DNA of 64,000 bases from DASXYG01 sp036502625. GTDB lineage: Bacteria; Actinomycetota; Actinomycetes; Streptosporangiales; Streptosporangiaceae. The notes under the pieces are model-generated. The model was given only the letters and a program-made list of their open reading frames with translations, had not been told where the DNA came from and made no database searches. Below, piece by piece: positions 9,831 through 18,177 of this stretch. Location of the stretch: assembly GCA_036502625.1 (NCBI GenBank), contig DASXYG010000006.1:21230-85229 (forward strand), given 5' to 3'. The position numbers and the translations under genes are program-made. Within the stretch, counting starts at the first letter, position 1, and every line of letters starts with the position of its first letter.

Positions 9831-10673
9831 GTGACCGAGGCGATCACCGTCACGAGGCACGCGTCCGGGCTCGGCCGGTGGGAGATGGCCGGCCGGGCGC
9901 CGCACCCCGCGCTGCGCGGCCACCTGAGCCGCTACGCGGGCTACTGGGAGGACACGGTCCCGCTGCGGCGCCGCGAGGTGCCGAGCGGCGTGGTGCCGCT
10001 GATCATCAGCTTCGGCGACCCGATCGACGTCTCCGGCCTCGGCGAACCCCGCCACCTCGTGACGTCCTTCGCCGGCGGCCTGACCGACGCCCCGGCGATC
10101 ACCGAGCACGGCGGGCGCCAGCACGGCGTCCAGGTGGACCTCACGCCGCTCGGCGCGTACCGGCTGTTCGGCGTCCCGATGCGGGAGCTGGCCAACCGGG
10201 TCGTGGCGCTTGACGACCTGTTCGGCCCGGCGGCGCGCGTGCTGGCCGAGCGGCTGGCCGGGGCGCCGGGGTGGGCCGCGCGGTTCGCCCTGCTCGACGA
10301 CGAACTGGCGCGGCGGCTGGTCGCCGGGCCCGAGCCGTCCGCCGAGGTGGCGTGGGCGTGGCGCCGGCTCGTCCGTACGGGGGGCACGCTGCGGGTCGGT
10401 GAGCTGGCCCGCGAGGTCGAGTGGAGCCCCCGCCACCTGGTCACCCGCTTCGGCGACCAGGTGGGCATGTCCCCGAAGCCGGTGGCGCGCATGCTGCGGT
10501 TCCAGCGCGCGGCCCGGCTGGCGCTGCGCGGTGCGCCGCTCGCCGCGATCGCCGTGCGCTGCGGCTACTACGACCAGGCCCACCTGAACCGCGAGTTCCG
10601 CGCCCTCGCGGGCTGCACCCCGTCCGGCTACCGCGCCGCCGTGCTGCCCGACAACGGCGGTGTCGCGGGCTGA
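9831..10673 (+). CDS. AraC-family transcriptional regulator
   Basis: 280 residues with an N-terminal sensor-like domain (HPALRGHLSRYAGYWE...) and a C-terminal double helix-turn-helix of the AraC type (GELAREVEWSPRHLVTRF and the conserved LAAIAVRCGYYDQAHLNREF). GTG 9831 is preceded by GACACT 6 nt upstream, a near-consensus -10, so the message may be leaderless. Its last 46 bases overlap the 3' end of the convergent GlxA-like gene. Its target is unknown; the opposite-strand regulator and the oxidoreductase are the nearest candidates. Confidence 0.85.
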   Translation: MTEAITVTRHASGLGRWEMAGRAPHPALRGHLSRYAGYWEDTVPLRRREVPSGVVPLIISFGDPIDVSGLGEPRHLVTSFAGGLTDAPAITEHGGRQHGVQVDLTPLGAYRLFGVPMRELANRVVALDDLFGPAARVLAERLAGAPGWAARFALLDDELARRLVAGPEPSAEVAWAWRRLVRTGGTLRVGELAREVEWSPRHLVTRFGDQVGMSPKPVARMLRFQRAARLALRGAPLAAIAVRCGYYDQAHLNREFRALAGCTPSGYRAAVLPDNGGVAG

Positions 10674-11641
10674 AACGTGCGCCGGTAGGCGACGGGGGAG
10701 ACGCCGACGGCGGCGTGCAGGTGCTGGCGCAGCGACGCCGCCGTTGCGAAGCCCACCTCGTGGGCGACGCGGTCCACCGGGAGGTCACTGGCCTCCAGCA
10801 GGTGGCGGGCGCGGATCACGCGCTGCTGGGTGAGCCAGCGGCCGGGGCTCATGCCCACCTCGTCGGCGAACCGCCGCGCGAACGTCCGCATGCTCATCCG
10901 GGCGTGGCCGGCGAGGTCGGCGAGGGTGAGCGGCCGTTCGAGGCGTTCCAGGGCCCAGGCACGGGTGGGCGCGGTGCCCGCCGTCTCGGTTTCGGGCACG
11001 GGCTGCTCGATGTACTGCGCCTGGCCGCCCTCGCGCCACGGCGGCACGACGCAGGCCCGCGCCACCCGGTTGGCCAGCGCGCTGCCGTGGTCGCGGCGGA
11101 TGAGGTGCAGGCAGAGGTCGACGCCGGAGGCGGCGCCGGCCGAGGTGAGCACGTCGCCCTCGTCGACGAACAGGACGTCCGGGTCGACCTCGATCCGCGG
11201 GTGGCGGCGGCGCAGCTCGCCGGCCAGCCGCCAGTGGGTCGTCGCGCGCCGGCCGTCGAGCAGCCCGGCCGCGGCGAGCAGGAACGACGCCGTGCAGATC
11301 GAGACCATGCGGGCGCCGGGGCGTACGCGGGCCAGCGCGGCGGCGATCTCCGGCGGCGGCCCGGCGGCCAGGTCGTCGAGCATCGCGGAGATGTGGTCCG
11401 GCGACGGGGTGGGCCCGGCGGCGGCGCCGTACGGCGGGATCACGACGGTGTCGGCCGTGGCGAGCGCCTCCGGGCCGTGGTCGACGGCGATGGCGAAGTC
11501 GGCGTTCGTGCGCACCGGGCCGCCGTCGAGGCCGCACGTCAGCACGTCGTAGCGGCCGTCGGCGGCGCCGAAGATGCGCGCCGGGATGCCCAGCTCGAAC
11601 GGGTAGACGCCATCGAGGGCGAGCACGACGACACGATGCAT
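10628..11641 (-). CDS. GlxA-like transcriptional regulator (DJ-1/PfpI plus AraC HTH)
   Basis: 337 residues. The N-terminal class I glutamine-amidotransferase-like domain (MHRVVVLALDGVYPFELG) has the elbow SICTASFLLAAAGLL, where the cysteine sits in the amidase position. The C-terminal AraC domain has two helix-turn-helices (TLADLAGHARMSMRTFARRF and PVDRVAHEVGFATAASLRQH). Members of this family usually act as activators or repressors of a divergent gene. Here that is the oxidoreductase at 11712, across a 70-bp gap holding an inverted repeat. A second, distantly similar GlxA-like gene lies at 46267. Confidence 0.9.
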   Translation of the reverse strand: MHRVVVLALDGVYPFELGIPARIFGAADGRYDVLTCGLDGGPVRTNADFAIAVDHGPEALATADTVVIPPYGAAAGPTPSPDHISAMLDDLAAGPPPEIAAALARVRPGARMVSICTASFLLAAAGLLDGRRATTHWRLAGELRRRHPRIEVDPDVLFVDEGDVLTSAGAASGVDLCLHLIRRDHGSALANRVARACVVPPWREGGQAQYIEQPVPETETAGTAPTRAWALERLERPLTLADLAGHARMSMRTFARRFADEVGMSPGRWLTQQRVIRARHLLEASDLPVDRVAHEVGFATAASLRQHLHAAVGVSPVAYRRTFQPATPPLSGSTAAR

Positions 11642-11660
11642 GGCATGAATCTATCGGACG

Positions 11661-11676
11661 ATGGCAATCCTGCCAT
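11661..11676. promoter_or_regulatory. Candidate operator (6-bp inverted repeat) between GlxA-like gene and oxidoreductase
   Basis: ATGGCA-ATCC-TGCCAT is a perfect 6-bp inverted repeat in the 70-bp divergent gap. A dyad here suits the regulator encoded next door. The sequence TGGCATGAAT at 11641-11650 also resembles AdpA-type sites of Streptomyces, apart from one position. No binding data are implied. Confidence 0.45.
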
Positions 11677-11711
11677 TTCCGGTACGGCCGTCGCGGCGGC
11701 AGGCTTGACCC

Positions 11712-12668
11712 ATGACGGAAACCACGAAGATGCGCGCGGTCAGCCAGGACGTCCTCGGCGGCCCGGAGGTCCTGAAGATCATCGAGGCGGAGCGGCCGGC
11801 GCCCGGCGCGTCGCAGATCCTCGTCCGCGTGCACGCCGCCGGCCTGAACCCCACCGACTGGAAGCACCGGGCCACCGGGCGGTTCCTCGGCGAGCCGCCG
11901 TTCGTGCTCGGCTGGGAGCTGTCCGGCGTGGTCGCGGCGGTGGGCATGGGCGTGACGCTGTACAAGCCCGGCGACGCGGTGTTCGGCATGCTGCCGTACC
12001 CGTTCGGCGTGGGCGCGTTCGCCGACTACGCCGTCGGCCCGACGCGCGCGTTCGCGCCGAAGCCGGCCGGCGTCGACCACGTGACGGCGGGCGCCGTGCC
12101 GCTGGCCGCGCTCACCGCCTGGCAGGCGCTGGTGGACACCGCGGGCGTACGGGCCGGGCAGCGGGTCCTGGTGCACGCGGCGGCCGGCGGGGTGGGCCAC
12201 TTCGCCGTGCAGATCGCGAAGGCGCGCGGCGCGTACGTCATCGGCACGGCCAGCGCGGGCAAGCACGCCTTCCTGCGCGAGCTCGGCGTCGACGAGGCGG
12301 TCGACTACCGCGAGGTGGACTTCGCCGAGGCCGTCCACGATGTGGACGTCGCCCTCGACGCGGTCGGCGGCGACTACGGCGTGCGGTCGCTGGACACCCT
12401 GCGTCCCGACGGCATCGTCGTGTCGATCGTGCCGACCGGGGAGGCCGCGCTGCGCGAGGCGGCCGACGCCCGGGGGCTGCGCGCGGCGACCCTGCTGGTG
12501 GAGGCCGACCACGCGGGGATGCTGGCGATCGCGGACCTGCTCGGATCGGGGCGGCTGCGCCCGGAGATCGCCGGGGTGTACCCGCTGGAGGAGGCCGCGA
12601 AGGCGCACGCGCTCGGCGAGACGAACCGGACGACCGGCAAGCTCGTCCTGGACGTCGCCGGCGCGTGA
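11712..12668 (+). CDS. NADP-dependent zinc-less medium-chain oxidoreductase (quinone-oxidoreductase-like)
   Basis: 318-residue MDR-superfamily protein with an N-terminal GroES-like domain (ILVRVHAAGLNPTDWKHR, then GWELSGVVAAVG) and a Rossmann fold with HAAAGGVGHFAVQIAKARGA as the nucleotide-binding loop. The cysteine cluster of zinc alcohol dehydrogenases is absent, so it belongs to the zinc-independent quinone/enone reductase branch. The substrate cannot be told from sequence. ATG 11712 has CAGGCT 6 nt upstream, a near-consensus -10 for a leaderless start. It is divergent from the GlxA-like regulator, its probable controller. Confidence 0.88.
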   Translation: MTETTKMRAVSQDVLGGPEVLKIIEAERPAPGASQILVRVHAAGLNPTDWKHRATGRFLGEPPFVLGWELSGVVAAVGMGVTLYKPGDAVFGMLPYPFGVGAFADYAVGPTRAFAPKPAGVDHVTAGAVPLAALTAWQALVDTAGVRAGQRVLVHAAAGGVGHFAVQIAKARGAYVIGTASAGKHAFLRELGVDEAVDYREVDFAEAVHDVDVALDAVGGDYGVRSLDTLRPDGIVVSIVPTGEAALREAADARGLRAATLLVEADHAGMLAIADLLGSGRLRPEIAGVYPLEEAAKAHALGETNRTTGKLVLDVAGA

Positions 12669-12678
12669 CCGGCCCGCG

Positions 12679-14109
12679 CTACGTGCCGGTGCCGGACGGC
12701 CGGTCCGCGGCCTCGGCCAGCGGGTCCTCGGCCGTACGGGGCCGGCGGCGCGCGACGGCCAGGTAGGCGGCGGAGAGGATCAGCAGGAACGGGATTCCGG
12801 CCTTCCAGGCCATCGTCAGCCCGTCGATGAACGCCGTCGAGACGAGGATCGCGCATAGCACCACGGCCGTGAGCGGCACGGTCACCGGCGCGGCCCACAG
12901 CCGCACCGGTGACGGCGGCAGCCCGCCGGCGCCGCGCTTCCTGCGGAAGGCCGTGTGGGTCGCGAGGATCATGATCCACACGATCAGGGCGCCGAAGACG
13001 GAGACGCCGAAGAGGATCACGTACGCGTCGTTCGCCGACACCGCCGACAGGATCGACGCGATGGCCAGCCCGATCGCCGAGATGACCAGCGCCAGCCGCG
13101 GCACGCCGGTCCGGCCCACCCGGGCCACCCAGCGCGGCGCCATGCCGTGCAGGCCGAGGGAGTGCAGCATCCGCGTCGTGAGGTAGATGTTGGCGTTGGC
13201 GCTGGACAGCGCGGCGGTCAGCACCACGAAGTTCATGACGCCGGCGGCCGCGGGGAAGCCGGCGATGTCGAAGAGCCGGACGAACGGGCTGGCCGAGACG
13301 TCGCCGCCGCCCGAGGTCGCGGTCCACGGCACGATCGTGACCACGATGGCGATCGCGATCACGTAGAACAGCGCCAGCCGCACCACCATGCGCCGCGCCG
13401 CGCGCGGGATGTCGCGCACCGGGTCCTCGGCCTCGGCGGCGGTCACCGACACGACCTCCGTCCCGATGAAGCTGAAGATCACGAAGACGAACGCCAGGCC
13501 GAGGCCGGAGACGCCGTTGGGCAGGAAGCCGCCGTGCGCGGTGAGGTTGCTCGTGCCGAGCGCCGCGTGGCCGGGCAGCCCGAGGAAGATGTAGCCGGCG
13601 CCGACCAGGATGAACACGCTGATCGCGGTCACCTTGACCATCGAGAACCAGTACTCGATCTCGCCGAACAGCCTCACGGTGATCGCGTTGACCGCGAGCA
13701 TCACCGCGGAGAACACCACGACCGGCAGCCACAGCGGCAGCGCCGGCCACCAGTGCTGGACGTAGATTCCGGCCGCGACCATCTCGCCGCCCACCGCGAT
13801 CGCCTGGATGGCCCAGTACGTCCAGCGGATCACGAAGCCCGCCCACGGGCCGAGATAGTGGTGCGCGATGGTGCCGAACGAGCCGGCGGCCGGGTGGACG
13901 ACCACCATCTCGGCCAGCGCGAACGAGATGACCAGCGCGACCAGGCCGCACGCCACGTACGCGACGATCACGGAGGGGCCGGCCTTGGAGATGGCGAGGT
14001 CCGACCCGAGGAACAGGCCGGTGCCGATCGCGCCGCCGAGCCCGATCATGGTGACCTGGCGGCTCGTCAGCCCCCGCCGGAGGCCGCCGTCGTTCGCAGG
14101 GGGGTTCAT
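12679..14109 (-). CDS. APC-family amino acid permease
   Basis: 476-residue membrane protein with about 12 transmembrane helices of the amino acid/polyamine/organocation superfamily. The first helix carries the substrate-binding signature MIGLGGAIGTGLFLGSD. The consensus EAEDP appears in the loop after helix 6, as in GabP/AnsP/ProY-type proton symporters. ATG 14109 gives the MNPPANDGGLRRGLTSRQVTMIG start; the long in-frame extension upstream overlaps the aminotransferase and is not used. The start lies 4 nt after the stop of the aminotransferase, so the two are co-transcribed and the permease probably imports that enzyme's substrate. Confidence 0.92.
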   Translation of the reverse strand: MNPPANDGGLRRGLTSRQVTMIGLGGAIGTGLFLGSDLAISKAGPSVIVAYVACGLVALVISFALAEMVVVHPAAGSFGTIAHHYLGPWAGFVIRWTYWAIQAIAVGGEMVAAGIYVQHWWPALPLWLPVVVFSAVMLAVNAITVRLFGEIEYWFSMVKVTAISVFILVGAGYIFLGLPGHAALGTSNLTAHGGFLPNGVSGLGLAFVFVIFSFIGTEVVSVTAAEAEDPVRDIPRAARRMVVRLALFYVIAIAIVVTIVPWTATSGGGDVSASPFVRLFDIAGFPAAAGVMNFVVLTAALSSANANIYLTTRMLHSLGLHGMAPRWVARVGRTGVPRLALVISAIGLAIASILSAVSANDAYVILFGVSVFGALIVWIMILATHTAFRRKRGAGGLPPSPVRLWAAPVTVPLTAVVLCAILVSTAFIDGLTMAWKAGIPFLLILSAAYLAVARRRPRTAEDPLAEAADRPSGTGT

Positions 14110-14113
14110 GGGG

Positions 14114-15280
14114 TCAGCTCCTCCGACCGCGTACCTCGCGGATCGCCCGGCAGGCGGCCTCGATGTCGGCCGCGTCGTTGTAGTAGTGGAACGACAGCCG
14201 TACGACGTGGCCGCGCGGGCTGACGAAGATCCGCCGGCGGGCCAGCAGCGCGGCGAGCTCGTCGGGGTCGTCGTCGACCAGCGCGACCTGCGGCCCGCGC
14301 AGGGCCGGGTCCTTCGGCGACCACAGCCGCCTGCCGTCCGCGGCGAGCCGGTCGTAACAGGCGTCGACCAGCGCCGCGACGTGCGCGTCAACGGCGCGCG
14401 GCTCGGCCAGCGCGAGGGTCGCCATGCCCGCGGCGGCCGCGTAGACGGCGGGGATCGCCGGGGTGCCGGTCTCGAACCGCCGCGCGGTGTCGGCGAAGTC
14501 GAGGCCGCGCGGGTCGAACGCGAAGGGGTCGCGGCGCCCGAACCAGCCGGTCAGCGACGGCGGCACGGCGTCGGCCAGCCCGCCGCGCACGTACAGGAAC
14601 GCGACTCCGGGCACGCCGAGCAGGTACTTCAGCGCCCCGGCGACCAGGTAGTCGCAGTCGAGCTCGCGCACGTCGATCGGGATGACGCCGGCGGCCTGGT
14701 AGGCGTCGACGAAGACGCGCGCGCCGTGGCGGCGGGCGGCGGCGGTCGCCTCGGCGACCGGCATCCGCAGCCCGTTGCGGTACGACACCAGCGGCACCGA
14801 CACGAGGCCCGTCGTGTCGTCGATCGCCGCGGCGTAGTCGTCGGCGTGCACAGTGCCGTCGTCGTCGGCGACGTACCGGACGCGCGCCCCGGCCCGCTCC
14901 TGCGCGAGCCAGACGTGGCCGATGGACGGGAACTCCATGTCGGTCGACACGACGCCCGGACGGCGCGCCCAGTCCTGGGTGGACGCCACCTGGAAGGCGC
15001 CGTCGGACGCGCAGCCGACCACCGCGACCTCGTCAGGCGCGGCGTTGATCAGCGCGGCGAACGCGGTGCGCGCCGCCTCGACCTCGGCCATCCACCGCGG
15101 CCACGGCGCGCCCTCGCTACGGATCGACCACTGGAACTCCTCCAGCGCGGCCGTCATCCGTACCGACGCGGCGCCCTGGCTGCAGCTCGCCAGGTGGACG
15201 GAGTCGCGCAGCGCCGGGAACTCCGCCCGGAACCGGTCGCTCGACAGTCCGGCGGACGGGGGGGCGGGCAGGTCGGGCAC
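14114..15280 (-). CDS. Class V PLP-dependent aminotransferase
   Basis: 388-residue fold-type I PLP enzyme related to kynureninase/cysteine-desulfurase-like aminotransferases. The internal-aldimine lysine is in the segment LVAGALKYLLGVPG. The preceding VFVDAYQAAGVIPIDV provides the Asp that contacts the pyridine nitrogen. There is no CoA or other extra domain. GTG 15280 has GGGAGCG about 5 nt upstream. The gene heads a two-gene unit with the permease, and an XRE-cupin regulator gene lies just upstream, an arrangement typical for degradation of an amino compound. The substrate is unknown. Confidence 0.88.
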   Translation of the reverse strand: MPDLPAPPSAGLSSDRFRAEFPALRDSVHLASCSQGAASVRMTAALEEFQWSIRSEGAPWPRWMAEVEAARTAFAALINAAPDEVAVVGCASDGAFQVASTQDWARRPGVVSTDMEFPSIGHVWLAQERAGARVRYVADDDGTVHADDYAAAIDDTTGLVSVPLVSYRNGLRMPVAEATAAARRHGARVFVDAYQAAGVIPIDVRELDCDYLVAGALKYLLGVPGVAFLYVRGGLADAVPPSLTGWFGRRDPFAFDPRGLDFADTARRFETGTPAIPAVYAAAAGMATLALAEPRAVDAHVAALVDACYDRLAADGRRLWSPKDPALRGPQVALVDDDPDELAALLARRRIFVSPRGHVVRLSFHYYNDAADIEAACRAIREVRGRRS

Positions 15281-15327
15281 GGGCGCTCCCGGGTGATTTT
15301 CAGTACGAGTGAACCAGTTGAGGCAGA

Positions 15328-15357
15328 ATGAAATGCCCTGGGGATCCGTACTGTCAA
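15328..15357 (-). promoter_or_regulatory. Candidate promoter for the aminotransferase-permease unit
   Basis: On the minus strand a perfect TTGACA (15357-15352) is followed after 18 nt by TTTCAT (15333-15328). CGTACTG (15347-15353) and its complement CAGTACG (15301-15307) flank the -10 region as distant inverted half-sites. They could be bound by the XRE-cupin regulator encoded immediately upstream. Confidence 0.45.
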
Positions 15358-15374
15358 GGTCGCGCGCGGCGGGG

Positions 15375-15938
15375 TCAGTAGCTGGGCGGCGAGGCGGCCA
15401 GCAGGAACGTCGCCGGTTCGGCGCCCTCGTTGACGTAGCGGTGCGGCAGCCGCGAGTCGAAGTAGCAACTGTCGCCGGGCCCGAGCGGGTGCCGCTCGTC
15501 CGCGACCTCCACGACCAGCCGCCCGGCGGTCACGACCAGGCACTCCTCCGACGGGTGCGCCCACGGCCCGGCGGACGACGCGCCGCCCGGCTCGAGCCGG
15601 CCCTCGAGCATCTCGACGCGGCCGCTGCCCGGCGACAGACGCGAGTACGTGATGCCGCCGTGCGGCGAGCGGACGAGGACCCGCCGGTCGGCGCGCACGA
15701 CCGCGACGCGGGCCGGCTCCTCGTGCTGGAACAGGCTGAACAGCGGCACGTCGAGCGCGCGGGCGACCCGGCGCAGCGTCTCCAGGCTCGGCTCGGTGAT
15801 CCGCCGCTCGACCTGGCTGAGCAGCGCCGGCGACAGCCCCGACGCGCCCGCGAGATCCTTCAGCGTCAGGCCCGCCGCGCGGCGCAGCGCGCGGATGCGC
15901 TCGCCCACCTGCGGTGACGACGGATCGGCCGTGTCCAT
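15375..15938 (-). CDS. XRE-family regulator with C-terminal cupin domain
   Basis: 187 residues: a helix-turn-helix of the XRE/SinR type at residues 10-65 (ERIRALRRAAGLTLKDLAGASGLSPALLSQ) and a C-terminal cupin barrel (about 105-185) with PSEECLVVTAGRLVVEV and a final RYVNEGAEPATFLLA. Cupin-linked XRE proteins such as PuuR bind small amines or amino acids and repress uptake and catabolic genes. Here the downstream neighbours are a PLP aminotransferase and an amino acid permease, which fits. Between them lies a separate promoter with half-sites. Confidence 0.9.
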   Translation of the reverse strand: MDTADPSSPQVGERIRALRRAAGLTLKDLAGASGLSPALLSQVERRITEPSLETLRRVARALDVPLFSLFQHEEPARVAVVRADRRVLVRSPHGGITYSRLSPGSGRVEMLEGRLEPGGASSAGPWAHPSEECLVVTAGRLVVEVADERHPLGPGDSCYFDSRLPHRYVNEGAEPATFLLAASPPSY

Positions 15939-15983
15939 GGCGGTTCATCGTAACGGCGCCCCGCCACTACACTCATGCAGGTC

Positions 15984-16646
15984 ATGAATGTACAGATCGC
16001 GCCCAGCATCCTCTCCGCGGACTTCGCCAGGCTCGGCGAGCAGGCGCGGGCCGTCGAGGGCACCGCCGACTGGCTGCACGTCGACGTCATGGACTACCAC
16101 TTCGTGCCGAACCTGACCCTCGGCATGCCGGTGGTGGAGTCCCTGCTGAAGGCCACGCGCCTGCCGCTGGACTGCCACCTGATGATCGACGACCCGGACC
16201 GCTGGGCCCCCGGCTACGCCGAGGCCGGCGCGGGCAGCGTCACGATCCACGCCGAGGCCGCGTCCGCGCCCGTCCGTACGCTCCGGTCGATCCGCTCCGC
16301 CGGGGCGCGCGCGGGCCTCGCGCTGAACCCCGGCACCGCGGTCGACGGCTACGCGGACCTGATCGGCGAGGTCGACATGCTGCTGCTGATGACCGTCGAG
16401 CCCGGCTTCGGCGGCCAGAGGTTCCTCGACCTCGTGCTGCCCAAGGTGCGCCGCGCCCGCGAGCTGGTCGGCGACCGCGGCGTCTGGGTGCAGGTCGACG
16501 GCGGCGTGGGGGAGTCCACCATCGAGCGGTGCGCCGAGGCCGGCGCCGACGTCTTCGTGGCGGGGTCGGCCGTCTACTCCGCCGCCGACCCCGCCGCCGC
16601 CGTACGCGACCTGCGCGCCCTGGCCGAGCGCGCGAACATGACGTGA
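15984..16646 (+). CDS. rpe: Ribulose-phosphate 3-epimerase
   Basis: Interconverts ribulose 5-phosphate and xylulose 5-phosphate, and here stands just before the riboflavin operon, whose RibB reaction uses ribulose 5-phosphate. Motifs of the TIM barrel: APSILSADFARL, HVDVMDYHFVPNLT (metal-binding His and catalytic Asp), LPLDCHLMI, TVEPGFGGQRF and VDGGV with the second catalytic Asp. I prefer ATG 15984 (MNVQIAPSIL, 220 residues). A TACACT -10 at 15968-15973 would place transcription start a few bases upstream of it, whereas ATG 15975 lies too close to the box. Confidence 0.96.
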   Translation: MNVQIAPSILSADFARLGEQARAVEGTADWLHVDVMDYHFVPNLTLGMPVVESLLKATRLPLDCHLMIDDPDRWAPGYAEAGAGSVTIHAEAASAPVRTLRSIRSAGARAGLALNPGTAVDGYADLIGEVDMLLLMTVEPGFGGQRFLDLVLPKVRRARELVGDRGVWVQVDGGVGESTIERCAEAGADVFVAGSAVYSAADPAAAVRDLRALAERANMT

Positions 16647-16701
16647 CTCACATCCCGTACGGAATACCGAACGTGGCAAACTGGTTCGCAACGACAAGCG
16701 T

Positions 16702-16822
16702 GCTCCGGGGTCGGTGAAACTCCGAACCGGCGGTTACAGTCCGCGACCCGGCCGATGCCATCGGCCGGCTGACCCGGTGGAATTCCGGGACCGACGGTTA
16801 AAGTCCGGATGGGAGGCAGCGC
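16702..16822 (+). ncRNA. FMN riboswitch (RFN element)
   Basis: The conserved core of the FMN aptamer is clear: GGGGTCGGTGAAACTCCGA, ACCGGCGGTTACAGTCCGCG, the variable arm around GGCCGATGCCATCGGCC, then GGTGGAATTCCGGGACCGAC, GGTTAAAGTCCGGATGGGAG. It precedes ribE. Downstream, CCCC at 16875-16878 can pair with GGGG at 16893-16896, which is part of the ribE ribosome-binding region and is followed by TTTTT. FMN binding could therefore both hide the ribosome-binding site and allow a terminator-like hairpin. Confidence 0.97.
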
Positions 16823-16903
16823 GCATGGCGGTTCGATCGTGAGCCGTTGGTCGGTGACGACGTCATCCCCGGAGCCCCGAAGCTGAGGCGAAGGGGTTTT
16901 TCA

Positions 16904-17518
16904 ATGTTCACCGGAATCGTCGAGGAGCTCGGCGAGATCGCCGGGATCGAGCAGGCGGAAGCATCCGCGCGGCTGCGCGTGCACGGCCCGCTCGTCACCT
17001 CCGACGCGAAGCACGGCGACTCGATCGCGGTCAACGGCGTCTGCCTGACCGTCGTCGACGCCGCCGACGGCCACTTCACCGCCGACGTCATCGCCGAGAC
17101 GCTGGACCGCTCCAGCCTCGGCGCGCTCGCCCCGGGCTCCACGGTGAACCTGGAGCGTTCCGTACCGGTCGGCGGGCGGCTGAGCGGCCACATCGTGCAG
17201 GGCCACGTCGATGCCACCTCCACGGTGCTCGCCCGCCACCCGGGCGACCGCTGGGAGGACGTCTGGTTCGAGCTGCCCGCGTCGCTGGCGCGGTTCGTCG
17301 CCGAGAAGGGCGCGATCGCCATCGACGGCATCAGCCTCACCGTCTGCGACGTCACGGCCGACCGGTTCTCCGTCAGCCTCATCCCCACCACCCTCGACGC
17401 CACCACGCTGGGCGGCGCCCGCGTGGGCGACACCGTGAACCTCGAGGCCGACGTCATCGCCAAGTACACCGAGCGGCTGCTCCTCGGCGGCGCGGACCAC
17501 GGCGAGGCGGCGGCGTGA
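16904..17518 (+). CDS. ribE: Riboflavin synthase alpha chain
   Basis: Dismutates two 6,7-dimethyl-8-ribityllumazines to riboflavin plus the pyrimidinedione. The 204-residue protein is a tandem duplication: MFTGIVEELGEI at the N-terminus, NGVCLTVVD in the first lumazine-binding half, GHIVQGHVD at the junction and DGISLTVCD in the second half. ATG 16904 follows GAAGGGG by about 7 nt. It is the first gene after the FMN riboswitch, and its stop overlaps the ribM start as GTGA. There is no ribD in this cluster. Confidence 0.97.
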   Translation: MFTGIVEELGEIAGIEQAEASARLRVHGPLVTSDAKHGDSIAVNGVCLTVVDAADGHFTADVIAETLDRSSLGALAPGSTVNLERSVPVGGRLSGHIVQGHVDATSTVLARHPGDRWEDVWFELPASLARFVAEKGAIAIDGISLTVCDVTADRFSVSLIPTTLDATTLGGARVGDTVNLEADVIAKYTERLLLGGADHGEAAA

Positions 17519-18177
17519 GCACCGTCCTCGCCGCCGCGACCGACTGGACGAGCGCGGGCTTCATGGTCGGCCACGCGAAGGTGCTGTGGACCGACCTCGT
17601 CGGCAACATCTGCGCGCTCGGCACCGTCGTCCTGGCCACCCGCCGCCTGGTGGTGGCGTGGCCGGTGCAGCTACTCGGCGCCGTGCTCCTGCTCGTCGCG
17701 TCGCTGCACGCCCACCTCGGCGGCAACGCCATGAAGCAGGCGCTGTTCATCGCGCTCGCGGCGTACGGCTGGGTGCGGTGGATGCGCGGCCGCCGCCAGG
17801 AGGGCGAGGTGGTGGTGCGCCCGGCCTCGCGCAACGAGCGGATCGCGCTGGCCGGCGTGCTGGTCGCGGGCACCGCGGTGGTGGCCTGGATCCTGAATCA
17901 CTTCGACGCGTCGTGGTCGCCCATCGCCGACGCGTACATCTTCGCCGCCAGCGCCGTCGCGACGTACGCGCAGGCCAAGGCGCTGCTGGAGTTCTGGTGG
18001 GTGTACATCGCGCTGGACCTCGTCGGGGTGCCGCTGGCCTTCCTGTCGGGCCTGTGGGTGACCGGCGCCGTCTACGCGGTGTTCTTCGTGCTGTGCGTCA
18101 AGGGGTTCTTCGACTGGCGGCGGCTGTACCGGGCGCGGCGTGACGCCGCGCCCCGATCCGAGGCGGTGGCGGCGTGA
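17515..18177 (+). CDS. ribM: Riboflavin transporter RibM (PnuC family)
   Basis: 220-residue integral membrane protein of the PnuC family with 6-7 helices. The PnuC/RibM-type segments SLHAHLGGNAMKQALF and LEFWWVYIALDLVGVPLAF are visible. PnuC proteins move vitamins by facilitated diffusion, and the RibM (PnuX) branch in Corynebacterium and Streptomyces imports riboflavin. Its place between ribE and ribBA behind an FMN riboswitch matches the ribB-ribM-ribA-ribH order described for Streptomyces. It is translationally coupled to both neighbours by GTGA overlaps. A nicotinamide riboside role is possible but less likely in this context. Confidence 0.88.
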   Translation: MSTVLAAATDWTSAGFMVGHAKVLWTDLVGNICALGTVVLATRRLVVAWPVQLLGAVLLLVASLHAHLGGNAMKQALFIALAAYGWVRWMRGRRQEGEVVVRPASRNERIALAGVLVAGTAVVAWILNHFDASWSPIADAYIFAASAVATYAQAKALLEFWWVYIALDLVGVPLAFLSGLWVTGAVYAVFFVLCVKGFFDWRRLYRARRDAAPRSEAVAA

